64,000 bases of DNA from the NCBI GenBank assembly GCA_013390605.1, contig JACAUB010000001.1, forward strand, positions 627,114-691,113, given 5' to 3'. This DNA is from Bacteroidota bacterium. Lineage in GTDB: Bacteria > Bacteroidota > Bacteroidia > Bacteroidales > Cfx3-03. Positions 1 through 9,037 of the stretch are shown one piece after another. How positions within the stretch are numbered: position 1 is the stretch's first letter; the number at the start of each line of letters is the position of its first letter. The notes below the pieces were generated by a model, which was not told where the DNA came from, searched no databases, and saw nothing but the letters and a program-made list of their open reading frames with translations. Position numbers and translations under genes: made by a program.

Positions 1-123
1 TCATGGGCAACAACAGATAGAACCATTAATGCAAATGATGGTAATTTCTTACTGCCAATTCCTACAGCAGAACTTAGCCAGGCGCCTAACCTTTTGAAAC
101 CAGCTGTGGATTATAAAAAATAG
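1..123 (+). CDS. SusD/RagB-family outer-membrane lipoprotein, C-terminal end only
   Basis: The first 40 codons of the window are the tail of a gene that begins upstream and stops at a TAG at 121-123. The residues LLPIPTAEL and a following PNLLKP are the usual ending of SusD/RagB nutrient-binding proteins, in which a LLPIPxxEL-type strand is followed by a proline-rich terminus. SusD lipoproteins sit on the cell surface and cap a SusC TonB-dependent transporter to capture glycans. The position immediately before two TIG-domain lipoproteins and glycoside hydrolases is the normal SusC-SusD-SGBP-enzyme order of a polysaccharide utilisation locus. The SusC partner and most of this gene lie outside the window. 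Confidence 0.85.
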   Translation, partial: SWATTDRTINANDGNFLLPIPTAELSQAPNLLKPAVDYKK

Positions 124-160
124 GCAAACACAAATGTTTTTAAATAAAATACATAGTGAT

Positions 161-1321
161 ATGAAAAAAGCATATAAATTAATACTGCTACTTACATTGT
201 CGATTGTCTTAGCAGGTATTTATACGGCATGTACCAAAAGTGATTCGCTTCCCAATAATGGCGAACCTTTGGTGAAATATGTTCGTAATACAGACCCTAA
301 AATATCTGACTCGTTGTTGGTAGGTGCATTTCAAGGAAACTTAGTGGCAATTGTAGGTGAAAATCTAAAAAATGCTGTTGAGGTTTGGTTCAACGATCAG
401 AAAGCTTCTTTGACACCCACTTATGTTACTGACAAAAGTATTCTTGTGAGTGTTCCTACACCTATTCCTTTGACAATAACCAATAAATTAAAGATCGTTT
501 TTTCTAATGGGAAAACATTATTATATGATTTCAAAGTTCAGATTAGTGAACCTGTTGTGTCGAGTATGGATTGTGAATACGTGCTTCCTAATGGTGTTGC
601 AACTATTCATGGAAATTATTTCTATGCACCAATGTCAGTTACTTTTGCCGGTGGTGTAAAGGGCGAAGTCCAGTCTATCTCAACGGATAATACAATTGTT
701 AAAGTAAAGGTGCCTGCCGGTGCATTGCCTGGCCAGATTACTGTTACTACTAATTTTGGAGTTACAAAATCTGATTTCTGGTTTATGGATAATCGTAATA
801 TCTTTATCAGTAGTGATCCGTTTACCGGTTGGTGGAATGCATCTTTTGTAGTCTCTACTCCAGGTGCTGGTGATCCTCCATCTATTAATGGCAATTATAT
901 ACGCGTTAAGAAGTTTATTGGTGGCTGGAGTTGGATAGAAGCAGCAGGTGGACCACCTGATGCAATGGGGGCAATCAGTAAAAACATTCCAGATGAGGCA
1001 ATCCTTAAACCATCAGATTATAATTTAAAATTTGAGGTTAATACTGTTAAACCTTATAATGGTAATAATATTGTTATTAATGCCGGTTTAAGTAGTGACT
1101 TTAATAATAATGCATACAATTGGAAACCTCCTTACGACACAAAGGGTCAGTGGCAAACCGTAACTATTCCTTTTGATGAAGTTGCAAAAAGTTATGGAAC
1201 TCCACTTTCTTTAAATGCGAATGGGTATTATACAAGGATACTGTTCTTTGGTGGCGGTGATCTTGATTGTGATATGTCTTTTGATAATTTCAGGGTTGTA
1301 CCTAAGGTTATTAAGAAATAG
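161..1321 (+). CDS. Surface glycan-binding lipoprotein (SGBP-B-like, TIG/IPT domains)
   Basis: A 386-residue lipoprotein: signal peptide with lipobox YTAC, lipidated Cys24 in the chosen start. An upstream in-frame ATG at 134 is possible, but the start at 161 gives the classic MKK signal peptide. The central part resembles two Ig-like TIG/IPT modules (about residues 45-225), followed by a C-terminal domain opening with DNRNIFISSDPFTGWW. That motif is typical of the glycan-binding domain of SGBP-B proteins (xyloglucan SGBP-B type). Such proteins are exported to the cell surface beside SusCD and hold polysaccharide for the enzymes. It lies 37 bp downstream of the SusD tail and 32 bp before a second TIG lipoprotein, so the three are very likely co-transcribed. 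The ligand cannot be read from sequence; neighbours suggest a mannan. Confidence 0.82.
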   Translation: MKKAYKLILLLTLSIVLAGIYTACTKSDSLPNNGEPLVKYVRNTDPKISDSLLVGAFQGNLVAIVGENLKNAVEVWFNDQKASLTPTYVTDKSILVSVPTPIPLTITNKLKIVFSNGKTLLYDFKVQISEPVVSSMDCEYVLPNGVATIHGNYFYAPMSVTFAGGVKGEVQSISTDNTIVKVKVPAGALPGQITVTTNFGVTKSDFWFMDNRNIFISSDPFTGWWNASFVVSTPGAGDPPSINGNYIRVKKFIGGWSWIEAAGGPPDAMGAISKNIPDEAILKPSDYNLKFEVNTVKPYNGNNIVINAGLSSDFNNNAYNWKPPYDTKGQWQTVTIPFDEVAKSYGTPLSLNANGYYTRILFFGGGDLDCDMSFDNFRVVPKVIKK

Positions 1322-1353
1322 GGAGAATTGTTTCACAACTACTAAAAAATACA

Positions 1354-2643
1354 ATGATGATAAAAATAATATTTAAAAATCAGTTGCTTTTACTGGTTTG
1401 CTTTGTAATTGCTTTTGGATGTATTACATCGTGTAAAAAGGATTCAAATGCAAATTCAGGTAAAGTTGAATTACTTAGTTTTGGCCCATCGGGAGCTCAA
1501 CATGGTGATACTATAGTATTTATTGGAAATAACCTGGATAAAGTCACTTCAATCAGATTTGTAAATGACAGTATTCCTGCTTCAGGATTCATAAAGCAGA
1601 CATCAGAGCAGATTAAGCTTGTTCTTCCTCAAACAACAGAAGAAGGTCTGGTGATTTTAAGAACACCCACCGGTAGTGTTGTGTCTAAAACATTGTTGAA
1701 TTTTACTGTAACTACAACTGTGACTTCTGTAACTGCTCAGGCCCGACCAGGAGACAATATTACAATTAAAGGGCAATATGTAAATTGGATAACACAAATA
1801 ATGTTTGCCAAGGATATACCTGTAACAACATTTGTAAGTAAGTCTCTAAACCAATTGGTGGTTAAGGTTCCTGTTAATGCACGAAGTGGAATATTAACTT
1901 TTACTTATGGTGGATCTAAGCCTTTGTCATTTGATAGTAATAGCCCACTTATTGTGACATTGCCAACTATTACAGGGATATCTCCTAATCCTATTGCTAA
2001 AGGCGGAAATCTTACCATTACTGGTACAGACCTTGATCTTGTTGGTGGCGTTTCTTTTAAAGGAATTGCAAACCCTGTAACTACATTTGTAAGCCAGTCG
2101 GCTACTCAAATTGTTGTTGCTGTTCCGGCAAATGCTAATAGAGGAACGGTGACTTTGGTAGCAAAATCAGGACTTACTGTTGAATCTGCAACTTCATTAA
2201 AATTTATCGGCGATCTTCCTGATCTGGCTCCTTTAGCCTATGCTATCTATGAGGATGCACTTCAAGGTAGTTGGCAAAACTGGGGTTGGGGCACTACAAT
2301 TGATTTTGCTAACACTGAAAATGTACGTGATGGAGCCGCTGCTATCAAAGTGAATTATACTGGTAACTGGAGTGCTTTGAAATTTGCAAATGGAAATGTT
2401 TCAACAGCTCCATATACCGAATTAACTTTCGCCATTTTCGGAACGACAGGCACAGATGGTAAGGTAATACATGTTCAACCTAGCGGTGGAACGAATTATC
2501 CGATTACTATCAAGGAAGGGCAATGGGTAGAGTTTAAAATTCCTTTATCTCAATTAGGTAGTCCTGCAACAATAACAGATATAATGTTCCAAAATGAGTC
2601 TTGGACTGGTATTGTCTACATGGACCATGTGGGTTTGCGATAG
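1354..2643 (+). CDS. TIG/IPT-domain surface lipoprotein with C-terminal carbohydrate-binding-like domain
   Basis: A 429-residue lipoprotein with lipobox ITSC (Cys27). It contains three consecutive TIG/IPT Ig-like repeats (about residues 38-120, 120-200 and 200-285); each has the fold-typical pattern of xxGxxxxIxGxNL and VxVPxxxxxGxVTL. The C-terminal 140 residues begin YAIYEDALQGSWQNWGWG and end with a strand-rich segment containing WTGIVYMDHVGLR, reminiscent of galactose-binding-like carbohydrate modules. It probably serves with the preceding protein as a second surface glycan-binding protein. Two adjacent ATG codons (1354, 1357) are equivalent. A hairpin terminator follows at 2695, so this gene appears to end the SusCD-SGBP transcript, with the enzymes transcribed separately. 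Confidence 0.8.
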   Translation: MMIKIIFKNQLLLLVCFVIAFGCITSCKKDSNANSGKVELLSFGPSGAQHGDTIVFIGNNLDKVTSIRFVNDSIPASGFIKQTSEQIKLVLPQTTEEGLVILRTPTGSVVSKTLLNFTVTTTVTSVTAQARPGDNITIKGQYVNWITQIMFAKDIPVTTFVSKSLNQLVVKVPVNARSGILTFTYGGSKPLSFDSNSPLIVTLPTITGISPNPIAKGGNLTITGTDLDLVGGVSFKGIANPVTTFVSQSATQIVVAVPANANRGTVTLVAKSGLTVESATSLKFIGDLPDLAPLAYAIYEDALQGSWQNWGWGTTIDFANTENVRDGAAAIKVNYTGNWSALKFANGNVSTAPYTELTFAIFGTTGTDGKVIHVQPSGGTNYPITIKEGQWVEFKIPLSQLGSPATITDIMFQNESWTGIVYMDHVGLR

Positions 2644-2694
2644 AAACAATTGTTGTTTCTATACAACCATTCTATTTGTAACTTAATTTAAGTG

Positions 2695-2740
2695 AATAAT
2701 GCAACTTTTCTATTCTTTGAAAGGTTGCATTATTTATTTG
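2695..2740 (+). terminator. Hairpin terminator after the SusD/SGBP operon
   Basis: A 16-bp stem (2695-2710 pairing with 2719-2734, one G:U) closes an 8-base loop and is followed by a modest T-rich stretch. It sits about 50 bp after the stop of the second SGBP gene. The weak T tract means read-through into the enzyme genes is possible. Confidence 0.7.
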
Positions 2741-3161
2741 AATAAGGTCCTGGTTTATTTTGATAGTCTGTGTCTTTTTATTACAAAGCATCAATAATTT
2801 GAATTGCCTTTTTTGTGAAGTCTTGGTGTTTTATATATTCAGACTATATTGTCTGATGGGAGATAGTGGTGCAGGTGATATGGCAAAATCCTTCATTCTA
2901 TATTAGAATAATTCACCTATTGTATAACTAGTTTTAGATTGGTACTGATAAGGTTACGCTAACTATGAGATTTGCGGCCCGGTTTTTTTATAAACTAATA
3001 ATTCATTATGTGCAAAATAGTATCACTTTCTGTAGAAAATGAGTTGTTCGTTTATTCCATTTATTGATATCTTTGTGTAAAGGCTACACTTTTAAACTGA
3101 AGTTATTGTTTTCATTTAGTGTAATTAACACTTCGATATTTTTCCTAAAGATTATAATCTA
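2741..3161. other. Intergenic region of the PUL (no gene seen)
   Basis: About 420 AT-rich bases between the SGBP terminator and the GH35-like gene. No convincing coding frame, tRNA or repeat was seen. The only recognisable signal is the promoter-like pair at 3043-3075, so this gap probably carries the control region for the four downstream enzyme genes. Confidence 0.5.
3043..3075 (+). promoter_or_regulatory. Bacteroidota-type promoter for the PUL enzyme genes
   Basis: A perfect TAnnTTTG -7 box (TATCTTTG, 3068-3075) is preceded after 21 bp by GTTG (3043-3046), one base off the -33 consensus TTTG. The predicted start leaves a leader of about 80 bases before the ATG at 3162. Confidence 0.55.
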
Positions 3162-4886
3162 ATGAAAAGTTCAAGATTCTTATCTCGGTTTTTTTTAGCA
3201 ATAAGTTTAGTCATTCCATTCTTTAGTTACGGACAGGAAAAAAATAGCATTTCTAATCAAGGGGTACCATTAAATATCATTCAAATCCCTCATCTTGAGA
3301 AGCAGGGTACAGCTATCCGCCTTAATGTTGATGGGGAACCCTTCCTTATGCTCTCAGGCGAATTGCATAATTCAACAGCCGGGGGATTCAAATACATGAA
3401 ACCCGTTTGGAAAAAGCTAGCTGCAAAAAATCTTAATTCAGTCATTGCTACTGTTTCGTGGGAATTGATTGAACCTGAAGAGGGAAAATTTGATTTTGCA
3501 TTAGTTGATAGTACTATTTCGGGTGCAAGGGAAGCGAACCTGAAATTAGTACTCATCTGGTTTGGTAGCTGGAAGAATGCCAGTTCTGTATATATCCCTT
3601 CGTGGGTGAAGAAAGATTACGAAAAATATCCCAGAGTAAAGGATGAACAGGGAAAGCCATTAGAAATATTGTCGACGTTTGGAAAGGCTTCTGTTGAAAA
3701 AGATGCAAAAGCTTTTGCAGCCCTTATGCGGCATATAAAAGAAGTTGATGGCATGCAACATACGGTTGTGATGATGCAGGTCGAAAATGAGGTTGGGGTA
3801 TTAGACCATTTAGGTGAAACACCAGGTAATGCTCGTAGAGATTTTGCAGACCATGCCAATGCAGCTTACAACGGATCTGTACCAACAGAGTTGATAAAAT
3901 ATCTGGTAGAAAAAAAGGATCTCTTGTTTCCTGAACTATATAAAGTATGGAAAGAAAATGGCAGTAAAACGTCAGGATCATGGGAAGAAGTATTTGGAAA
4001 AAGCAAATTTAGGCCTGATGCAAAGGACTGGAAATTTTATTCTTACTATACGGAAGAACTTTTTATGGCATGGAATTATGCCAGTTATATTGGTAAGGTT
4101 GCAGCTGCCGGCAAGAAAGAATACCCAATTCCTATGTATGTGAATGCATGGTTGAAACAGCCCGATACATATTGGCCGGGGAGATATCCTTCAGGATGTC
4201 CATTACCTCAGGTACTTGATGTTTGGCGCGTAGCCGCCCCATCTATTGACTTTATTGCTCCTGATATCTATACCGATGAATTTATCTGGACATGTCAGGA
4301 ATTTACCCGAAGTCATAATCCATTATTTATTCCGGAAACACGTGGCGGAAAACTTGGTGCGGCAAGAGTATTCTATGCCATTGGAGAATATAGTGCCAGC
4401 TGTTTTGCTCCATTTGGAATTGATAATGTGAGCTATGCAATAAATGATCCGTTAGACGAAAGCTATGCCATATTACGGAAGATGGCTCCATTTATTCTGG
4501 AAAACCAGGGGAAGGGAACGATGAAAGGCATATTGGTAGATTCTATTACTCCGGTCCAACGATTCGAACTTGGGGATTATATAATAGAAGCAAAATTAGG
4601 CGGAAGAGATAAAATTAATATTGGTGGTGGTCTCATCATTCAAACAGGTAAACAGGAATTCGTTTGTGCTGGAACTGCACTGGATGTATATTTTATTCCG
4701 AAGAACAATTCGATGCGCATTGGAATTGATGTAGTAGACGAAGGGACTTTTGAAAACGGAAAGTGGGTGGCTGAAAGAAGACTAAACGGTGATGAGGTAC
4801 ATGCCAGTACTTATGATGGAACAGGCTTGGTTATTCCTGCTCAAAAAGTAAGTATTCAAAGAATATCTCTGTATCATTATAAATAA
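3162..4886 (+). CDS. GH35-like beta-galactosidase with DUF5597-type C-terminus
   Basis: A 574-residue secreted protein with an N-terminal signal peptide ending near FFSYGQ. The TIM-barrel part carries the clan GH-A motif MMQVENEVG (E208/E210, acid/base region) and FIPETRGG (E392, the expected nucleophile), which matches GH35/GH42-like enzymes whose C-terminus is annotated DUF5597. Characterised relatives are beta-galactosidases that trim terminal galactose from plant glycans. The tail (about residues 440-574) is beta-rich, with FELGDYIIEA and a substrate-shaping domain as in that subfamily. It opens the enzyme part of the locus, after its own promoter, and is followed by a GH26 and a GH59 enzyme. 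Beta-galactosidase is the best guess; another exo-glycosidase specificity within the family cannot be excluded. Confidence 0.75.
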   Translation: MKSSRFLSRFFLAISLVIPFFSYGQEKNSISNQGVPLNIIQIPHLEKQGTAIRLNVDGEPFLMLSGELHNSTAGGFKYMKPVWKKLAAKNLNSVIATVSWELIEPEEGKFDFALVDSTISGAREANLKLVLIWFGSWKNASSVYIPSWVKKDYEKYPRVKDEQGKPLEILSTFGKASVEKDAKAFAALMRHIKEVDGMQHTVVMMQVENEVGVLDHLGETPGNARRDFADHANAAYNGSVPTELIKYLVEKKDLLFPELYKVWKENGSKTSGSWEEVFGKSKFRPDAKDWKFYSYYTEELFMAWNYASYIGKVAAAGKKEYPIPMYVNAWLKQPDTYWPGRYPSGCPLPQVLDVWRVAAPSIDFIAPDIYTDEFIWTCQEFTRSHNPLFIPETRGGKLGAARVFYAIGEYSASCFAPFGIDNVSYAINDPLDESYAILRKMAPFILENQGKGTMKGILVDSITPVQRFELGDYIIEAKLGGRDKINIGGGLIIQTGKQEFVCAGTALDVYFIPKNNSMRIGIDVVDEGTFENGKWVAERRLNGDEVHASTYDGTGLVIPAQKVSIQRISLYHYK

Positions 4887-4897
4887 TTTGATTAAAC

Positions 4898-5050
4898 ATG
4901 AAACGCAATATTTTACTCATAACCATTGATATGGTAACGACTATAGCGTCTAATAATTGGGATGTTCAAAAAAATATTGCAAAATCAAAGAAAATGTATA
5001 CTTATATTCAGTTACTTCCAGCGTCTATTAATACATTAATAGTTAATTAA
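4898..5050 (+). other. Possible 50-codon ORF or gene remnant between GH35-like and GH26 genes
   Basis: An ATG 11 bases after the GH35-like stop opens a 50-codon frame. It starts MKRNILLIT like a signal peptide, contains a Lys-rich middle (NIAKSKKMYTY), and ends at a TAA 10 bases before the next gene's ATG. The N-terminus has the look of a PUL exported protein but the remainder is too short for a known domain. It could be a decayed gene or non-coding spacer. Confidence 0.2.
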
Positions 5051-5060
5051 TCATTGCTTT

Positions 5061-6149
5061 ATGAAAAAAATATTGTTTTTTATTTTCTGTATCTTAAGTT
5101 TTATGCTACAGGGTTATTCACAAAAGCCCGCCGACTCGAAGGCTACAAAAGAAGTTATTCAGTTATATGCAAAGATGTTATCAACAGTTGGAAGGGGGAT
5201 TATGATTGGTCATCAGGATGACTTCGTCTATGGTCATTCATGGAATATCAAAGGTGTTTCAGATGTCAAGCAGACTGTTGGTGATTATCCTGCTGTTTAT
5301 GGTTGGGAGCTTGGAGGTCTGGAGCTAGATGGTCCTTCAAGTCTGGATGGCGTTGCTTTTAATAATATTAGAGATGGAATTAAATGGGTGAATTATCAGG
5401 GTGGTATTAATACGATTAGTTGGCACTGTAATAATCCTTTAACAGAAAAAAATGCATGGGATGTCTCTTCAAAGTTAGTGGTTAAAAGCGTACTTCCTGG
5501 AGGAGAAAAGAATGCTTTGTTTTTGAAAATGCTGGATCATCTGGCTGATTTTTTTCTTTCACTAAAGGATGAAAAAGGCAAATCCGTTCCGGTAGTTTTT
5601 AGACCATGGCACGAACATACGGGTAGTTGGTTCTGGTGGGGACAAAATCTTTGTACGCCACAAGAGTATATTTCTTTGTGGAAATACACAGTTAATCATT
5701 TAAAACAACGCGGTGTTCACAATATTATTTATGCTTATTCTTCTTCTGGGGGATTTAATAACGCAATGGAGTATCTTGAGCGATATCCCGGTGATGAAAT
5801 TGTTGATTTATTGGGTTTTGATGAATATCAGAATGGAATTGCCGGAAAGGAAACTTATCAGAAATCTATTACGAAAGGTCTGAATATAATAGTACCTGTT
5901 ACAAAAGAGCATAGTAAAATAGCAATTCTTGCTGAAACCGGATTTGAATCAATTCCGGATCCAAAATGGTGGACTGAAACACTCTGGCCTGTTATAAAGG
6001 ATTATCCCATTTCGTATGTGCTATTTTGGAGAAATGCACATGATAAACCAACTCACTTTTATGTGCCGTTTCCTGGTCAGTTAAGTGCTGAAAATTTTAA
6101 AGAATTCGAAAAAGATAGTAGGACACTTTTTCTTAAAGATATAAAGTGA
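5061..6149 (+). CDS. GH26 beta-mannanase / mannobiohydrolase
   Basis: A 362-residue secreted protein with signal peptide (MKKILFFIFCILSFMLQGYS). It shows GH26 hallmarks in order: GHQDDFVYG near residue 50, WHCNNP near 122, VVFRPWHEHTGSWFWWG with catalytic acid/base E185, and AILAETGFES with nucleophile E292. These are the two glutamates that hydrolyse beta-1,4-mannosidic bonds in the family. The length and single catalytic domain resemble Bacteroides GH26 enzymes such as the mannobiose-releasing type; whether this copy is endo- or exo-acting is not readable here. It is flanked by the GH35-like beta-galactosidase (174 bp upstream) and DUF1349 and GH59 genes (37 bp downstream to the first), consistent with breakdown of a galactosylated mannan. 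Confidence 0.88.
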   Translation: MKKILFFIFCILSFMLQGYSQKPADSKATKEVIQLYAKMLSTVGRGIMIGHQDDFVYGHSWNIKGVSDVKQTVGDYPAVYGWELGGLELDGPSSLDGVAFNNIRDGIKWVNYQGGINTISWHCNNPLTEKNAWDVSSKLVVKSVLPGGEKNALFLKMLDHLADFFLSLKDEKGKSVPVVFRPWHEHTGSWFWWGQNLCTPQEYISLWKYTVNHLKQRGVHNIIYAYSSSGGFNNAMEYLERYPGDEIVDLLGFDEYQNGIAGKETYQKSITKGLNIIVPVTKEHSKIAILAETGFESIPDPKWWTETLWPVIKDYPISYVLFWRNAHDKPTHFYVPFPGQLSAENFKEFEKDSRTLFLKDIK

Positions 6150-6186
6150 ATTTACTTCAAAATCTTCTCAAATAAATATAAGAACA

Positions 6187-6870
6187 ATGATTAAAAAAAC
6201 AATTTCACTTATATTTCTGCTCGCTTGTATGAGCAGCTTTATCGTTGCTCAAAGCAATTCTAAAATGATAAATATAAAAACGCTTAAACAAATTGATATT
6301 GGTAATCCTGCTATTGTTGGCAAAGTGGCAATTACTGATAAAAGTATTGATATCAATGCAGGTGGGGCTGATATTTGGGGAACACACGATGAGTTTCATT
6401 TCAGTTATAAAACAATAAAAGGAGATTTCGATTTAAGTGTACAGGTTTTAGGTCTTAGTGAAGCTAATAAGTATACAAAAGCAGGCATAATGGCGCGTGC
6501 TGATTTAAGTGACAATAGTCAACATGTATATTATCAGGTTTTTCCCGATAACAGTGCACGAAACAAAAATAATGGAGGCTGCGAATTTCAATATCGATTA
6601 GAGAAAGCCGGAGAAATGAAAGCTATTTACCCTGACTTAAAAACTGCTGGTCATCAGTTCGATGTTACATTTCCGAATACCTGGATTCGTCTTAAACGTC
6701 ATGGAAATGTTTTTGAGTCGTATATGAGTAGTGATAATAAGAGTTGGAAGTTGTATTCAACATATGAGCAAGTATTGCCAAACAAATTATTTGTTGGTTT
6801 GGCTGTAACATCTCATAACACAAATGATATAACAACTGCACGATTTGAATCATTTCAAATCTTAAAGTAA
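6187..6870 (+). CDS. Secreted DUF1349 / laminin-G-like protein
   Basis: A 227-residue protein with a cleavable signal peptide (SSFIVAQ). The mature part is one concanavalin-like beta-sandwich: GADIWGTHDEFHFSYK, KAGIMARADLS and WIRLKRHGNVFESYMSSD are the usual landmarks of DUF1349 domains. The family commonly occurs beside, or fused to, carbohydrate-active enzymes; its role is presumed glycan binding or an unassigned hydrolase and is not established. It starts 37 bp after the GH26 gene and lies 105 bp before the GH59 gene, so it is probably in the same transcript. Note that the GH59 protein also ends in a similar beta-sandwich domain. Confidence 0.65.
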   Translation: MIKKTISLIFLLACMSSFIVAQSNSKMINIKTLKQIDIGNPAIVGKVAITDKSIDINAGGADIWGTHDEFHFSYKTIKGDFDLSVQVLGLSEANKYTKAGIMARADLSDNSQHVYYQVFPDNSARNKNNGGCEFQYRLEKAGEMKAIYPDLKTAGHQFDVTFPNTWIRLKRHGNVFESYMSSDNKSWKLYSTYEQVLPNKLFVGLAVTSHNTNDITTARFESFQILK

Positions 6871-6975
6871 TAGGGAGTGTAAATTGCTGCCAAAATAAAG
6901 AGACGAAAGTTAATAAAGCATGAGGTTCTTGCTTAGTCACCAGAATCTTGATGTAAATCCTCTGAATAGGAAGTT

Positions 6976-9030
6976 ATGAAAGTAATGAATCTGTGTATTA
7001 AATCTTCGATTTTGTGTTGTCTAGTGATGACACTAAACGTGCTGACAATTAAAAGTCAAATTATTAAAATCGATGGAACCTTAGGTGGAAAGCGATTTGA
7101 TGGTATTGGTGCAGTGAGTGGAGGAGGTGCTACTTCGGTGTTGTTAAAAGATTATCCGACACCTCAACGAAGTCAGATTTTAGACTTTCTATTCAAACCA
7201 AAATTTGGTGCTTCAATATCAGCTTTGTTAGTAGAGGTTCCGGGTGATGGCAACTCAACGCAGGGATCAGAGTCAAGTCATCAGCATTCAAGATTTGATG
7301 AAAATTATAGCAGGGGTTATGAATGGTGGCTCATGAGCGAAGCTAAAAAAAGAAACCCTGCGATTTCACTGGATGCGAATGCATGGGGTTGTCCTAATTG
7401 GGTGGGAGATGGCATATTTTGGTCGCAGGACATGTGTGATTATTATACCAAATGGATCAAAGGATTGAAAAATGTTTATGGACTCGACTTGGATGCCGTT
7501 GGTTGTCGTAATGAAAAAGGTGTTAGTGAGGATTTTGTAAAAAAGCTTAGAGCAACGCTGAATCGTAATGGCCTGTCGAGAGTCAAAATTCATGCTTTTG
7601 ATAATTGGGGGAAAGAAAAATTCGACTGGTGCAAAGACATGAAGACAGATCCGGAATTGAGGGCAGCTGTTGATATTATGAGTGCACATACAATGTCTGA
7701 AATAGCTACACCGGCTGATGTGATGAAGTTAAGTGATGAGTTGGGTAAGCCCATTTGGAACTCCGAAGAACATATTTATAAAGAAGGATTCGACTGTGAG
7801 ATTAGTTTGGTGGAGTCATTTAACAAGAATTTCATTGAGAGTGGTGTAACCAAGATTGTGAATTGGTTTCTTGTTGCTTCGACATACAGTATTGAGCCAT
7901 TTCCGATAGAACCCGCTATTATGGTAGCCCGTGAACCCTGGAGTGGTAATTATTTCACTCGTCCGGTTCTTTGGGGATACGCTCATTATGGACAGTTTTG
8001 TCAGATTGGTTGGAAATATTTAAATGGAGCCTGTGGCAAACTCCATGATGGTGGAACATATGTTACGATGAAGTCGCCGGGAAACGATTATAGCATCATT
8101 GTCGAAACCAAAGATGCTAAAGTAAACCAGACAATCTCTTTTAATGTTTCGGGTGGATTGTCTTTGGGCAAGCTATGTGTGTGGCGAAGTAATGTTCAGG
8201 AACAGTTTGTGAAATTAGCAGATATCACTCCGGTAAATGGTAAGTTTGAGATTACACTGGAACCTCAATCTATTTATTCTATCTCAACAACGACAGGACA
8301 ACAGAAGGGTTCTATTTCGGATATTCCTTCTTCTAAGCCATTCCCATTTCCTTATTACGAAAACTTTGAGGAGTATAAAGATGCAAAAAGTTATGGCTAT
8401 TTGCCACATTACACTGCTGATATAGCTGGTGTTTATGAAATTGCAAAACGTCCGGATCATAAAGGAAACTGTTTACGTCAGGTTATAGAAGCCGGATCAC
8501 AGAGTTGGGCTCCCGAATGGATGCCATATACTATTTTAGGAGATCAAAACTGGAAGGACTATGAAGTTAGCTCAGATATTAGTATCAATAAGGATGGTTG
8601 GGCTGGTATCATGGGGCGTGTAATAGCCACTGGTAGCGGGTATGGATGTAATCCAAGCGGTTATTATATGACGCTGTCTTCCGATGGTATATGCTCGTTG
8701 TATGTTTCAACTATGGACCAAAAGATTGAAACAGGTATATTGTTAGCAACAGGGAAAGTATCTGATTTGGATGTAAAACCATGGCATACACTGATGCTTC
8801 GCTTTTCAGGAACTACGATCACTGGGTTTGTTGACAATACAAAGATACTAACCACCACTGATTCCAAATATCCTGCAGGTATGGTCGGTTTGGTATCTGG
8901 AAGTAAAAATAAAACCAGTAATATTGCACTCTTTGATAATCTGATAATAAAACCGGTTAATGGAACAATACCAGGTCCGAGTGTGATTTCAAAAAAGGTA
9001 TCCCCAATGTATAAGTCTACTTCAAAATAA
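6976..9030 (+). CDS. GH59 family beta-galactosidase (galactocerebrosidase-like)
   Basis: A 684-residue secreted protein that aligns by eye along its whole length with animal galactocerebrosidase (GALC): FDGIGAVSGGGATSVLL, LVEVPGDGNSTQGSE, RGYEWWLMSEAKKRNP, VGCRNEKG, WNSEEH, MVAREPWSGNY and a C-terminal lectin-like domain (about residues 450-665). By correspondence with GALC, E180 (in NEKG) is the acid/base and E264 (in SEEH) the nucleophile. GALC removes beta-galactose from glycolipids; bacterial GH59 members are mostly uncharacterised beta-galactosidases of plant-glycan loci. As the last gene of the locus, with a GH35-like enzyme and a GH26 mannanase, it likely removes terminal beta-galactose from a branched mannan. 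Two close ATGs (6976, 6985) are possible starts. It is convergent with the LytTR gene, 7 bp away, with no hairpin between them. Confidence 0.85.
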   Translation: MKVMNLCIKSSILCCLVMTLNVLTIKSQIIKIDGTLGGKRFDGIGAVSGGGATSVLLKDYPTPQRSQILDFLFKPKFGASISALLVEVPGDGNSTQGSESSHQHSRFDENYSRGYEWWLMSEAKKRNPAISLDANAWGCPNWVGDGIFWSQDMCDYYTKWIKGLKNVYGLDLDAVGCRNEKGVSEDFVKKLRATLNRNGLSRVKIHAFDNWGKEKFDWCKDMKTDPELRAAVDIMSAHTMSEIATPADVMKLSDELGKPIWNSEEHIYKEGFDCEISLVESFNKNFIESGVTKIVNWFLVASTYSIEPFPIEPAIMVAREPWSGNYFTRPVLWGYAHYGQFCQIGWKYLNGACGKLHDGGTYVTMKSPGNDYSIIVETKDAKVNQTISFNVSGGLSLGKLCVWRSNVQEQFVKLADITPVNGKFEITLEPQSIYSISTTTGQQKGSISDIPSSKPFPFPYYENFEEYKDAKSYGYLPHYTADIAGVYEIAKRPDHKGNCLRQVIEAGSQSWAPEWMPYTILGDQNWKDYEVSSDISINKDGWAGIMGRVIATGSGYGCNPSGYYMTLSSDGICSLYVSTMDQKIETGILLATGKVSDLDVKPWHTLMLRFSGTTITGFVDNTKILTTTDSKYPAGMVGLVSGSKNKTSNIALFDNLIIKPVNGTIPGPSVISKKVSPMYKSTSK

Positions 9031-9037
9031 CAAATGG

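Noticed and set aside
3617..3981. Minus-strand open frames of 80-85 codons opposite the GH35-like gene
   Set aside because: They lie fully opposite a well-supported gene with catalytic motifs, and have no domain or start signal.
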